Of a stretch of DNA of 61,943 bases, positions 52,186 through 61,092 are shown in pieces. Position numbers and translations under genes: made by a program. This DNA comes from Zwartia sp. (GTDB lineage Bacteria; Pseudomonadota; Gammaproteobacteria; Burkholderiales; Burkholderiaceae_B), in the NCBI GenBank assembly GCA_030653405.1, contig JAURZO010000049.1, positions 1-61,943 on the forward strand. Direction: 5' to 3'. Under the pieces are notes generated by a model. That model was not told where the DNA came from. It did no database searches and saw only the letters and a list, made by a program, of their open reading frames with translations. Position 1 is the first letter of the stretch. Every line of letters begins with the position of its first letter.

Positions 52186-53190
52186 ATGCCGATAACATAT
52201 AGCAACCCTATGCCAAACACAGACCGCCAAACACCCTCGCTGGTTCCGACAACAACGTCCTATGACATCATCATCGTGATGCCCGTCTACGAGGACCGAG
52301 AGGCCTCTGGTCAGTTGTTTCGCGAGTTATACGCACAATACGGCGCTTCCGTATTTGTTGTCGCCGTCGATGATGGATCACTCAAGCAACCCATCAATGC
52401 CGAGTCTTTAGATGAGATTGGTTTGCCGGGGGCGGTTATCCATTTACGCAGAAATGTTGGACATCAGCGAGCGATTGCGATCGGACTGCATTATGTTGCA
52501 GAAAATTTTCCGAATGCACCTCGCACAGTCGTGATGGACTCTGACGGCGAGGACATGCCCGCTACGATTCCGCAGTTGATCGCGCCACTCGAATCAGAGG
52601 AGGTGGATGTCGTTGTTGCGCAGCGTAAGAGCCGTATGGAAACGGTGCACTTCAAGTTGTTTTATCTGGTGTACAAATTTATCTTTCGTTTGCTCACCGG
52701 TCGGAAAATCAATTTTGGTAATTTTGTCGCACTCAAGCCCGCGGCAGTTCGGCGCCTCACCTCGATGCAAGAACTGTGGACCCATCTAGCAGGTTGCGTG
52801 TTGTTGTCCAAGCTTCGTACCCACGCGGAGCCGATCGATCGCGGTCGGCGCTATGCGGGCAAAAGCAAGATGAATTTCACCGGACTGGCGCTGCACGGTT
52901 TTCGTGCGGTCATGATCTTTGCCGAGGATGTATTGGTGAGAGTGGGAATTGTGTGCTCAATGGTGGCGGCGCTTTCAATCGTTGCGGGTCTCATAGCAGT
53001 CGCATTGAAAATTATTGGCTTTGCGACACCAGGATGGTTCTCTGTGACGCTTGGAATTCTGTTGATTGTTTTTTTACAGACCGGAGCGCTGACGCTTGTG
53101 GCACTGATGCTCAGCGGTGTCGTGCGCGGTACGTCCGAGTCGCCGCAGCAGTACCGACAGTATATTGATCGGATTAGTTACACGAAGTGA
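52186..53190 (+). CDS. DPM1/ArnC-like glycosyltransferase family 2
   Basis: The 334-residue membrane-bound GT2 has a catalytic domain (about 27-240) with IIIVMPVYEDREASG, AVDDGS and MDSDGEDMP, and two C-terminal transmembrane helices (about 258-280 and 290-315). This is the layout of polyprenyl-phosphate sugar transferases (DPM1, ArnC, GtrB) that make undecaprenyl-phosphate sugars for periplasmic glycan modification. ATG 52210 is an alternative start. The next gene, for a small membrane protein, starts 10 bases later, suggesting a functional pair. No separate GtrC-like transferase was seen nearby. Confidence 0.9.
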   Translation: MPITYSNPMPNTDRQTPSLVPTTTSYDIIIVMPVYEDREASGQLFRELYAQYGASVFVVAVDDGSLKQPINAESLDEIGLPGAVIHLRRNVGHQRAIAIGLHYVAENFPNAPRTVVMDSDGEDMPATIPQLIAPLESEEVDVVVAQRKSRMETVHFKLFYLVYKFIFRLLTGRKINFGNFVALKPAAVRRLTSMQELWTHLAGCVLLSKLRTHAEPIDRGRRYAGKSKMNFTGLALHGFRAVMIFAEDVLVRVGIVCSMVAALSIVAGLIAVALKIIGFATPGWFSVTLGILLIVFLQTGALTLVALMLSGVVRGTSESPQQYRQYIDRISYTK

Positions 53191-53200
53191 ATCACACAGA

Positions 53201-53797
53201 ATGAAATATCTAAAACTATCCGTACTCATCCTGGTGTTTGTCATCGCCCTTGCGGTGATTTACGTCATACACAGTTGGTATTTCAACGTTGACGTGGTGT
53301 TTTACAGTGCTATTGCGGATGGTGTGCTCGCTGCAGTGGTCACCCTAATCGTAGCTTTAACCTTCAAATGGTTCGAGAGCTTTAGCGGTTTTGAAAAACT
53401 ACAGACCTTTGTGATCTGTTTGCTATTGGGCTATGGGATTGCGATTTCAGTCCCGACCGTGGTTGATCGCTCTTTGTCGATGTACATCCTGGAAAAATTG
53501 CAGCAACGCGGTGGAGGGATACAGCTTGCGGCTTTTGATACCGTGTTTAAAGATGAATACGTCAAAGAGCATCGGCTCGTCGATATTCGTTTAACAGAGC
53601 AATTGCAGTCGGGGACCATCGTGATCGAAGACGGTTGCGTCAAGCTGACCGACTGGGGGCGCGTGGTCGCTCAAAGTACGACTTGGTTTCGGCAAAACCT
53701 ATTACCAAAAAACCGTTTAATTGGTGAGGGTTATAGCAGCGATCTCACGATGCCATTGCGAAGTGGCGTTGAGCGTCAGGATTATTTGTGTCGGTAA
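53201..53797 (+). CDS. Small membrane protein with possible C-terminal winged helix, partner of GT2
   Basis: The 198-residue protein has three transmembrane helices (about 5-25, 35-57 and 67-85) and a soluble C-terminal domain of about 110 residues. The latter contains DIRLTEQLQSGTIVIED, then CVKLTDWGRVVA, reminiscent of a winged-helix (helix, wing, LTxxG) fold. I recognise no named family; similar small membrane proteins occur next to GT2 glycosyltransferases. The start ATG is 10 bases after the GT2 stop, and the gene converges on uxs. It may help place or regulate the GT2 enzyme, or flip its lipid product (inference). Confidence 0.75.
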   Translation: MKYLKLSVLILVFVIALAVIYVIHSWYFNVDVVFYSAIADGVLAAVVTLIVALTFKWFESFSGFEKLQTFVICLLLGYGIAISVPTVVDRSLSMYILEKLQQRGGGIQLAAFDTVFKDEYVKEHRLVDIRLTEQLQSGTIVIEDGCVKLTDWGRVVAQSTTWFRQNLLPKNRLIGEGYSSDLTMPLRSGVERQDYLCR

Positions 53798-53833
53798 AAG
53801 GCGCCATTAATCAACGTCACTTAATGCTTAAGA

Positions 53834-54772
53834 TCATGTTGTAGTGCTTTTGAAATATTCGATTGTCCTTCCTAGCCCTGTTGCAAGATCAATCGTGGGT
53901 GTCCAGCCTAGCAGATCTTTCGCTTTGGAAATATCGGGGCAGCGTTGTTGGGGATCGTCCTGTGGCAAAGGCAGAAAGCTGAGCTTGCTCTTAGATTCAG
54001 TCAGCCGCAGCACCTGCGTCGCAAGCTCAAGCATCGTGAACTCGCCAGGATTGCCAAGATTGACGGGACCTAGCACCTCTGGAGCAGAACCCATCAGGCG
54101 GATAAAGCCCTCTACCAAGTCATCGACATAACAAAAGCTGCGCGTCTGTGACCCATCGCCATAGATGGTGAGATCTTCGCCGCGCAGTGCTTGAACAATA
54201 AAGTTACTCACGACACGGCCATCGTTTGAGGCCATGCGCGGTCCGTAGGTATTAAAAATACGTACGACCTTGATCGGTACACCATACTGGCGGTGGTAAT
54301 CAAAAAATAACGTTTCTGCCGCGCGTTTGCCTTCGTCGTAGCAGGCGCGCGGACCAATTGTGTTGACGTTGCCAAGATACGTTTCGGATTGAGGGTGAAC
54401 GAGCGGGTCACCGTAGACCTCAGAGGTGGAGGCCTGAAAAATCTTCGCGCCTGTTTTGCGCGCAAGATCCAACATGTTGATCGCACCTACTACACTCGTT
54501 CTGATCGTGTGAACGGGATCATGCTGATAGTGTACAGGCGAGGCAGGGCAAGCCAGATTATAGATTTCATCGACGTGCTCAAGTGATAGCGGCGTCGTGA
54601 CATCCTGTTCAATCAACGAAAAATTCGTCTGCGTTTTCAGATGATTCAAATTGCTGCGTTGCGCAGTCAGGAAACTGTCAAGACAGATCACATGATGGCC
54701 TTGGGCCAGGAGTCGGTCACAGAGATGACTGCCTAAAAATCCCGCACCGCCGGTCACTAAAATCGTTTTCAT
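53834..54772 (-). CDS. UDP-glucuronic acid decarboxylase (UXS)-like SDR epimerase/dehydratase
   Basis: The 312-residue extended SDR has the NAD loop GGAGFLGSH (8-16), the STSEVYGDP catalytic region and Y145/K149 in YDEGK. Segments ACPASPVHYQHDP and GPRACYDEGKRAAETL are highly characteristic of UDP-xylose synthases, which decarboxylate UDP-glucuronate to UDP-xylose in the cytoplasm. ATG 54772 is preferred; an open frame reaches 54895 but overlaps ugd. It lies 58 bases after ugd, the enzyme that makes its substrate. Confidence 0.92.
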   Translation of the reverse strand: MKTILVTGGAGFLGSHLCDRLLAQGHHVICLDSFLTAQRSNLNHLKTQTNFSLIEQDVTTPLSLEHVDEIYNLACPASPVHYQHDPVHTIRTSVVGAINMLDLARKTGAKIFQASTSEVYGDPLVHPQSETYLGNVNTIGPRACYDEGKRAAETLFFDYHRQYGVPIKVVRIFNTYGPRMASNDGRVVSNFIVQALRGEDLTIYGDGSQTRSFCYVDDLVEGFIRLMGSAPEVLGPVNLGNPGEFTMLELATQVLRLTESKSKLSFLPLPQDDPQQRCPDISKAKDLLGWTPTIDLATGLGRTIEYFKSTTT

Positions 54773-54830
54773 ATGATTGCTAATTTCTTTAAATTTAATG
54801 GCATTGCGCGTGATTGTATCGGCTTTAAGC

Positions 54831-56225
54831 TTAGCGACGACCAATGCCCGCATACGTGAATCCCGCAGCTTTGAACGCCTCTGGTTGAAGCGCATTACGG
54901 CCGTCTAGTACCAGTCGGCCTTGCATCACGGCTTGAATTTTAGTTGGCAAGATCTCCCGGTATTCGAGCCATTCGGTCACGAGCACCAGAGCTTCGGCGT
55001 TGCGTGCAGCCTCAAGTGCATCATCTTGAATCACAAGACTGCCGCTACGAATTAGATCAGCGAATACTTGTTGAGCGACCTCTCCTGCCACGGGGTCGTG
55101 CGCGCTCACTTTTGCACCAGCAAGGCACAAATCGCGGATCAGATTGACCGAAGACGCCTCGCGCATATCGTCTGTGCCTGGTTTGAAGGCCAGCCCCCAC
55201 ACCGCAATGTTGCGCCCGTACAGATTTTTTCCCATTCGCGCCATCAGCAACTCATACAGGTAGTGTTTCTGTTTTTTGTTACGCGACTCGATGCCTTGAA
55301 GCATGAGTGGCTCGACACCGACACTTTGCGCTATCCGTATCAGTGCTTGCACATCCTTTGGAAAGCATGAGCCGCCATAGCCCGCACCCGCGTTTAAAAA
55401 TGCCGGTCCGATTCTGGAGTCGGATCCAACGCCGCGTTTGACGGCTTCGACATCGATCTCAAAACGATCACACAGCGTTGCCATCTCGTTCATGAACGAG
55501 ATGCGGGCGGCCAGCATGCCGTTGGAGGCGTACTTGATCAACTCTGCTTCTTTGATGCCAACGCATAGCAGCTGACTTTCACTTTTTACAAAGGGTCGAT
55601 AAAGCGAGAGTAATTGCTCACGCGTTTTGTCGCTAGAGGTACCAAGCACCACGCGGTCAGGATTGAAAAAATCCTCCAGCGCGGCGCCTTCCTTTAGAAA
55701 CTCAGGGTTGCTTGCGACATCGAACTCGATGAACAGTTTGCGTTGAAATAACTGCCAGGCGATTTGGCCTTTGACCAGATCGCCTGTGCCTACTGGAACC
55801 GTTGATTTGTTGATGATGACGGCTGGGCAATTGAGTTCTTGGCCGATCTCTGAGGCGGCCGCGAGCACATAGCGTAGATCCGCTGACCCGTCTTCGCCTT
55901 GCGGCGTGCCGACGGCGATAAAGATCAAAAGGGGGTCTTGGTTAGCGCTTGTAGCAGAGGAATTGGATATTGGATGTTCCGGATCGGGTTGGCCGATCGT
56001 GGCAAGTCCTGCCCGGATATTTTCTGCAAAGGAAAGCGTTTGATCAGCGACAGCAGAGGTCAGGCGTTCTTTGAGTCCAGGCTCATAGATCGGGATCTCT
56101 CCTGCGCGAAGCATATTGATTTTGCGTATGTCGGTATCGACACAGACAACGCGATTTGTTGCGCTGGCCAAACACGTTGCAGTCACCAGACCAACGTAGC
56201 CCGCACCAATGACTAAAATATTCAC
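54831..56225 (-). CDS. ugd: UDP-glucose 6-dehydrogenase
   Basis: The 464-residue NAD-dependent enzyme oxidises UDP-glucose to UDP-glucuronate. The N-terminal loop GAGYVGLVTA (7-16), the VGTPQGEDGSAD segment, the STVPVGTG motif and the catalytic cysteine C287 in GGSCFPKD are present. A polar insert (about residues 79-97) precedes the conserved IFIAVGTP strand and is longer than usual. It is the middle gene of an MFS-ugd-uxs operon, with 19 bases to the MFS gene. Confidence 0.95.
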   Translation of the reverse strand: MNILVIGAGYVGLVTATCLASATNRVVCVDTDIRKINMLRAGEIPIYEPGLKERLTSAVADQTLSFAENIRAGLATIGQPDPEHPISNSSATSANQDPLLIFIAVGTPQGEDGSADLRYVLAAASEIGQELNCPAVIINKSTVPVGTGDLVKGQIAWQLFQRKLFIEFDVASNPEFLKEGAALEDFFNPDRVVLGTSSDKTREQLLSLYRPFVKSESQLLCVGIKEAELIKYASNGMLAARISFMNEMATLCDRFEIDVEAVKRGVGSDSRIGPAFLNAGAGYGGSCFPKDVQALIRIAQSVGVEPLMLQGIESRNKKQKHYLYELLMARMGKNLYGRNIAVWGLAFKPGTDDMREASSVNLIRDLCLAGAKVSAHDPVAGEVAQQVFADLIRSGSLVIQDDALEAARNAEALVLVTEWLEYREILPTKIQAVMQGRLVLDGRNALQPEAFKAAGFTYAGIGRR

Positions 56226-56244
56226 GCAATTATTCCGATTTAAG

Positions 56245-57639
56245 TTATTGACTGAAGTTTCTCATATGGATGCGTGAGCAGATCCAGGCGATGGCAAATG
56301 ACATCACGACACACAATACCAGTCCAAGCTTGACGCCGATCGTAATCGAAATCCGTGCGACAAGAATCCCCACAAGCGCGGTACCAAAGGCGCTGCCCAG
56401 GGCCCGGGTGGTTTGTATGATGGCGGAGGCGACACCAACATCCCGCTGTTCGGCCAGCATTTGCATGAAAAGCGTGAAATTAGGCAGCATAAAGCCCAGA
56501 CCGAAACCGCATAGAGACAAGCTGAGCAGGATCCACCAGCCCGGACTCTCCGCAGAAAACGTCAACGTCAACAGGCAACCAAGCCCTAGCACGAGACTGC
56601 CAAACACCATCAGTCGACCCGGTTCGTTTTGTTTGGGAAACATCCTGCCATTGAAAATACTGCCGATGGAGGTGCCCGCGACGAGGGGTGTCATCAAAAG
56701 ACCTGCATGTGAAGGGCTGTAGCCAAACACGTCCTGTAGTAGAAGCGGGATGTAGAAGATCAGGATAAACATCACTGCACCGGACAATAATCCAGCCATG
56801 TTGAGTCGTCGCGACTCAATGGTTGCGAGCACACGCAGGGGAAATATGGGGGTTGTGGCGCGTCTTTCTACTGGGATCAGCAGTAAGGCCGAGGCAATGC
56901 CCGCCGCAATCATGCCAAGTCCCCAGAGGCGGTAGGAAGACTCACCTTGCGCAGTTAATATTTCAACGCCCGCAAGCGGAGCACCGACTGCGATTGTCAG
57001 TAAAACTGAGCCCAGCCAATCCAGTCTGACTCGCGCGGTCCGTAGGGGTTTGATCCAGGGAAAATACAGCCAGGTTGTCACGATGCCAATCAGGGCGGCG
57101 ATTGGCGTGACAAAAAATGCTGCTCGCCAGCCTAGTTCTTGAGTGATGGCGCCACCCAAAATTGGACCGATCCCGCTCGCCGCGGCGAAGGTGACTGAGG
57201 TGATGAGCATCCAGCGTACTCGACGACGCGGATCCGGGAACAAGTCAGCAGGCGCCGCAAAGGTGGTCGCGATCATCATCCCGCCTCCTAACCCTTGAAG
57301 CACCCGAAAGACAATCAACTGCTCCATGGACTGTGATAACCCCCCGAGTACCGAGCCTAAGACGACTAAGCCCATCGAAATGATCATCAGGGGCTTACGA
57401 CCGTAAAGATCCCCTAACCGACCAAAAATCAAAATCGCGATGGCGGAGGCCAGAAAGTATCCAGTACCTACCCAAGCATAGAGCTCCATACCGCCAAGAG
57501 CCTGTACGACTTGCGGTAAAGAGGTGCTGACAATCGTTGCATCGAAAGCCACCACCACGGCTGAGGCCGCAATACCGGTCATCGCCAGGAAAAGTTCCTT
57601 GCGTGAGGAGTCATTAGGCGCAGGGGGCGGGAGCTGCAT
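56245..57639 (-). CDS. MFS transporter, DHA2 (14-TM) type
   Basis: The 464-residue MFS protein has 14 predicted helices of the EmrB/QacA (DHA2) type: FDATIVSTSLPQVVQALGG, then LFGRLGDLYGRKPLMI-like motif A (FGRLGDLYGRKP) and GLGGGMMIATTFAAPADLFP motif C region. Such proteins expel drugs or lipophilic compounds by proton antiport. It is first in the operon with ugd and uxs, 19 bases before ugd, an unusual association for a drug exporter. It is divergent from the GT4 gene. Confidence 0.92.
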   Translation of the reverse strand: MQLPPPAPNDSSRKELFLAMTGIAASAVVVAFDATIVSTSLPQVVQALGGMELYAWVGTGYFLASAIAILIFGRLGDLYGRKPLMIISMGLVVLGSVLGGLSQSMEQLIVFRVLQGLGGGMMIATTFAAPADLFPDPRRRVRWMLITSVTFAAASGIGPILGGAITQELGWRAAFFVTPIAALIGIVTTWLYFPWIKPLRTARVRLDWLGSVLLTIAVGAPLAGVEILTAQGESSYRLWGLGMIAAGIASALLLIPVERRATTPIFPLRVLATIESRRLNMAGLLSGAVMFILIFYIPLLLQDVFGYSPSHAGLLMTPLVAGTSIGSIFNGRMFPKQNEPGRLMVFGSLVLGLGCLLTLTFSAESPGWWILLSLSLCGFGLGFMLPNFTLFMQMLAEQRDVGVASAIIQTTRALGSAFGTALVGILVARISITIGVKLGLVLCVVMSFAIAWICSRIHMRNFSQ

Positions 57640-57681
57640 TGGGTCAGTGGGTTTAGCTGTCAGGGTAAGATGTAAAAAAGG

Positions 57682-57710
57682 ACGAAAGATCTAGGGTTAA
57701 TACCTATAAT
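57682..57710 (+). promoter_or_regulatory. Possible promoter of the GT4 gene
   Basis: A perfect -10 TATAAT (57705-57710) lies 56 bases before the GT4 start, with a poor -35 (ACGAAA at 57682) 17 bases upstream. The intergenic region also holds the promoter of the divergent MFS-ugd-uxs operon, which was not resolved. Confidence 0.4.
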
Positions 57711-57765
57711 CAGAGCATAGCATTGAGTGCTCGTGAAATGCCCCGAACAGGAAGAGAAAGATCGG

Positions 57766-58872
57766 ATGCGAGTCCTACACGTTTTTAAGACATTTTTACC
57801 CGACACATTCGGTGGGATCGAACAGGTTATTCATAGCCTTGCCAGTCACACACAGCCATTTGGTGTTGAAAACAGGGTGCTTACTTTGACGCAGCATCAG
57901 CCAAGAACTGAGGTGGATCCGTCGGGGTATACGATCGTCCGTCACAAATGTGATCTTTATGTGGCCTCAACCGGTTTCTCATGGCAGTTTTTTGTCAATT
58001 TCAAAAAAGAAATTGAATGGGCAGATGTCGTGCACATGCATTTCCCCTGGCCTTTTGCGGATCTTTGCTATGAGCTCGCGCGTGTGCGTAAGCCGACAGT
58101 CGTGAGTTATCACGCCGATATTGTTAAGCAAGTATTTCTCAACAAACTGTACCAGCCCCTATTGAATCGCTATTTTTCTCATGTCGATGTGATTTGTGCC
58201 GCATCGCCTGGACTCTTGGGTACGAGCCCGGTGCTTAAACGGTTTAAGGATAAGACACGGTTGGTGACCTATGGCATTCAACAGGCGGATCGTCTGGCTG
58301 GAGATGATCCGGATGTGGTGCAGTGGCGGAATCGTTTTGGAAACAGATTTTTTTTGTTTCTGGGCGCCCTACGGTATTACAAAGGTTTGCACATACTGAT
58401 CGAGGCGCTAAAAGGCCGCGACTATCCGGTTGTGATCGCGGGGAAAGGGTCGGAAGGTGATGCACTTAAAGCGCAGGCACTGGCAGCTGGTTTGAATAAC
58501 TTGCATTTTTTGCCTGAGGTTTCACCAGAACAAAAGCCCAGTTTGATGCGCGCTGCCTACGGCTTCGTCTTTCCGTCGCATCTGTCCTCGGAGGCGTTTG
58601 GTATTGTTTTGGTAGAAGCCGCTCAGCAGGGTACGCCGATGATTAGTTGCGAGTTGGGTACGGGAACCACCTATGTGAATCAGCATGAGCGCACTGGACT
58701 TGTCGTGCAGCCTTCGGATCCTGAGGCCTTTGGTGTCGCCATGGATACTTTTTGGCAACATCCTGAAAAAGTCTGTGTTTGGGGAGCTCAAGCCCTACAG
58801 CACTTTGATAAGCACTTTAAGGCTGAGGTGATGGCCCAAGAGTATTTGGCTGTTTATCAGTCGGTACTTTGA
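57766..58872 (+). CDS. Glycosyltransferase family 4
   Basis: The 368-residue GT-B glycosyltransferase has the N-terminal acceptor domain MRVLHVFKTFLPDTFGGIEQ with VVSYHADIVKQ, and the C-terminal donor domain FFLFLGALRYYKGLHILIEA with FPSHLSSEAFGIVLVEAAQQG (ExFGxxxxE). It is a retaining transferase of the WcaI/WbpY-like type used in O-antigen or exopolysaccharide synthesis. ATG 57766 is preferred for family alignment and the AGGAAGAG upstream; an earlier frame start at 57727 adds 13 residues. It converges on the methyltransferase gene. Confidence 0.92.
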   Translation: MRVLHVFKTFLPDTFGGIEQVIHSLASHTQPFGVENRVLTLTQHQPRTEVDPSGYTIVRHKCDLYVASTGFSWQFFVNFKKEIEWADVVHMHFPWPFADLCYELARVRKPTVVSYHADIVKQVFLNKLYQPLLNRYFSHVDVICAASPGLLGTSPVLKRFKDKTRLVTYGIQQADRLAGDDPDVVQWRNRFGNRFFLFLGALRYYKGLHILIEALKGRDYPVVIAGKGSEGDALKAQALAAGLNNLHFLPEVSPEQKPSLMRAAYGFVFPSHLSSEAFGIVLVEAAQQGTPMISCELGTGTTYVNQHERTGLVVQPSDPEAFGVAMDTFWQHPEKVCVWGAQALQHFDKHFKAEVMAQEYLAVYQSVL

Positions 58873-58918
58873 GCACGTTTCACACTTTTATAGCTGATCG
58901 AGTTTCACTCCTCGCCAA

Positions 58919-59875
58919 TCAGCGACGACCTGAAAAGAATTGCTTGAGCTTGCGCACCCCGGTTCCAAGTGCTCTTAGCGGACGCGTCACCTTCCAGGAC
59001 GTGCTGTTGTAGACATCGCTGATCTGTTGGTTGAGTGCTGTAATTGCTTGCTCTGCAGAATTTAGGCGCTCAGTGGCGGGTCCAGTTACTACGTTTATTT
59101 CGCGAATGATTGCATCTAAGGCTTCCGGACGAATCGTTTCGTCGTACCGACTAGCAAGAGTATCAATCGTCAACCCAACGTCAATCTCGAAAGCGGATTT
59201 AAAGTGTGTGAGGATGCTTTCATCCGCCGATTTTTGCGCGATCACAGCGTAATCTGGGCTCGCTCCACTCAAGACATCCCTCAAAGTTGGTGATACTTTT
59301 TGTCGCAGCTCTGGTGTCTCTTGAAGCCTCAAGACAGTGGTATTCAGAAAGCCATAATATTTGGGCACAAACATCAACAAGCCCGGTGGGATTGGGCGTG
59401 TATGTGTTGGATCAAGATAAAAACTCGATGTGCCAACCATGATGTTCTCAGGATTGGGCGTCTCCATGATCAGCAGGCCGCCTGGCTTTAAGACCCGATG
59501 CGCTTCTGAGACTAAGGCACGCAACACGTCAAAAGGAATGTGCTCCACGAGATGAAAGGCTGATAAGATCGAGGCTGACGCGTCTTCGAGTCCATTCAGA
59601 GCAGCAATCGCGTCTTGTGTTCTGACGTTCAGATTTAGAGCTCTGCAGTCCGCGAGCATGCCATCATCTAGATCCACTCCAAGAGCCGTAAAACCTTTGT
59701 TGCGGAGAATTTCAAGCCACTCACCGCGACCACATCCTAGATCTAGTGCGATGGCATCTGGATACAACGCTAGCAGTGGCTCTATGAAAGGAAAATAGAC
59801 ATCCAAACGCGCTGTGATCTCGGCGCGAGTGCCTCTGAACGCATGCTCAAACTGACTGTAAAAATCGTCACTCAT
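58919..59875 (-). CDS. SAM-dependent methyltransferase linked to glycan export
   Basis: The 318-residue class I methyltransferase has motif I ALDLGCGRGEWLEIL (about 43-57) and the FHLVEHIPFDVLRALV and VLKPGGLLIMETPNPEN segments. The C-terminal part (about 235-318) is a helical, partly coiled region ending in NSTSWKVTRPLRAL, a tail common in O-antigen cluster proteins. In ABC-dependent O-antigen systems such enzymes can cap the growing chain. Its start overlaps the Wzt stop by four bases (ATGA), so it is coupled to the transporter genes. Confidence 0.9.
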   Translation of the reverse strand: MSDDFYSQFEHAFRGTRAEITARLDVYFPFIEPLLALYPDAIALDLGCGRGEWLEILRNKGFTALGVDLDDGMLADCRALNLNVRTQDAIAALNGLEDASASILSAFHLVEHIPFDVLRALVSEAHRVLKPGGLLIMETPNPENIMVGTSSFYLDPTHTRPIPPGLLMFVPKYYGFLNTTVLRLQETPELRQKVSPTLRDVLSGASPDYAVIAQKSADESILTHFKSAFEIDVGLTIDTLASRYDETIRPEALDAIIREINVVTGPATERLNSAEQAITALNQQISDVYNSTSWKVTRPLRALGTGVRKLKQFFSGRR

Positions 59876-61092
59876 CGGTTGATCTCAAGTACCGGAGGCA
59901 TCCAGGAGGATCCAATAAAATGCTCATGTCCAATGTTTATAACTTGAAATACAAGAGCGTGGTCAACCCAGTCGTAATTTTGTCCAATGTGCGTATCCGA
60001 CTCATGCAGAGCGATTGAAATCGAATAGGAGCCCTCGCCAAGGTTGGCAGCAAAGCTCGCGTTGAAGGTCACAAGTTCGCCTGCCTTCAGATGCTGGAGC
60101 GTTTGTTTTAAATAAAAACTATTTGTGCCATAAATGGTTTGACCCAGACGGTCTTTAATGACGTAGCCCATCACTAATTGGTCAACGTCTGTATGCACCT
60201 TAGTGATGACTCGTAAGGTGACCTGTTGTCCGACTTTGACTTGTTCGAGCGCAGTGTCGTTTTCATCTAGCAACTGCACGGATTCAGTTTTGACTGCAGC
60301 GGTGCCAGAGCGCGTTTGTATTCGACCACTTGAGTCTTTTGCCTGGTCAATACGAACAGCTTCTCGCGCACTTAATAGTGCGTTGTAGTAGTCCATCACG
60401 GCTTCCGGCGCTCCCTCGAGGGCGATTTCGCCGTTATTTAGCAGGATGGCGCGATCGCAGACAGCTTGGATAGCGGCCTTGTCGTGCGAGACAATAAGCA
60501 GCGTGGTGCCGAGCTCACGAAAAACTCGGATCCGATCAAAACTTTTGTGTTGAAAATAGGCATCACCTACGGAGAGCGCTTCGTCGATGATGAGTACATC
60601 GGGTCGATGGGCTGTTGCGACGCTAAATGCCAGACGCATCTGCATGCCGCTGGAATACACGCGTACGGGCTCATCAATGTAGTCGCCAATTTCTGCAAAA
60701 GCTTCAATGTCTGGCATTAGGCGCTCAATCTCTGCGCCACTGAAACCTAACAGCTGGGCTGCCATGTAGACATTTTGTCGTCCAGTGAAGTCTGGATGAA
60801 AGCCAATGCCGAGCTCCAGCAAGGCCGCCACGCGTCCGGTGACGTGCACTACCCCACTGGTAGGCTGTATCGTGCCCGTAATTAATTTTAGAAGGGTACT
60901 TTTTCCCGCGCCGTTGACGCCGATGATACCGAGCGCTTCGCCTTGTTGCAGATTAAAATTGATGTTACGCAGAATGGATTTATCAGTGTGCCGTACACCT
61001 GCAAAAGGAACGATCCATTCGAATAAGCGTGACCAGCGACTCGGATATTGCCGATAGGATTTGCTCAGGCCTTTGACGTCGATCGTTCCCAT
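59872..61092 (-). CDS. wzt: ABC-type polysaccharide exporter ATPase with C-terminal Wzt domain
   Basis: The 406-residue ATPase has Walker A GVNGAGKST (58-66), signature YSSGMQMRLAF (146-156) and Walker B LIIDEAL (167-173), followed by a beta-sandwich Wzt_C domain (about 255-406; QVTLRVITKV, then GYVIKDRLGQTIYGTNSFYL). Wzt energises Wzm to move undecaprenyl-linked O-antigen or capsule across the inner membrane, and the extra C-terminal domain reads the modified chain end. Its start overlaps the Wzm stop by 1 base (TGATG), and its stop overlaps the methyltransferase start. Confidence 0.95.
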   Translation of the reverse strand: MGTIDVKGLSKSYRQYPSRWSRLFEWIVPFAGVRHTDKSILRNINFNLQQGEALGIIGVNGAGKSTLLKLITGTIQPTSGVVHVTGRVAALLELGIGFHPDFTGRQNVYMAAQLLGFSGAEIERLMPDIEAFAEIGDYIDEPVRVYSSGMQMRLAFSVATAHRPDVLIIDEALSVGDAYFQHKSFDRIRVFRELGTTLLIVSHDKAAIQAVCDRAILLNNGEIALEGAPEAVMDYYNALLSAREAVRIDQAKDSSGRIQTRSGTAAVKTESVQLLDENDTALEQVKVGQQVTLRVITKVHTDVDQLVMGYVIKDRLGQTIYGTNSFYLKQTLQHLKAGELVTFNASFAANLGEGSYSISIALHESDTHIGQNYDWVDHALVFQVINIGHEHFIGSSWMPPVLEINR

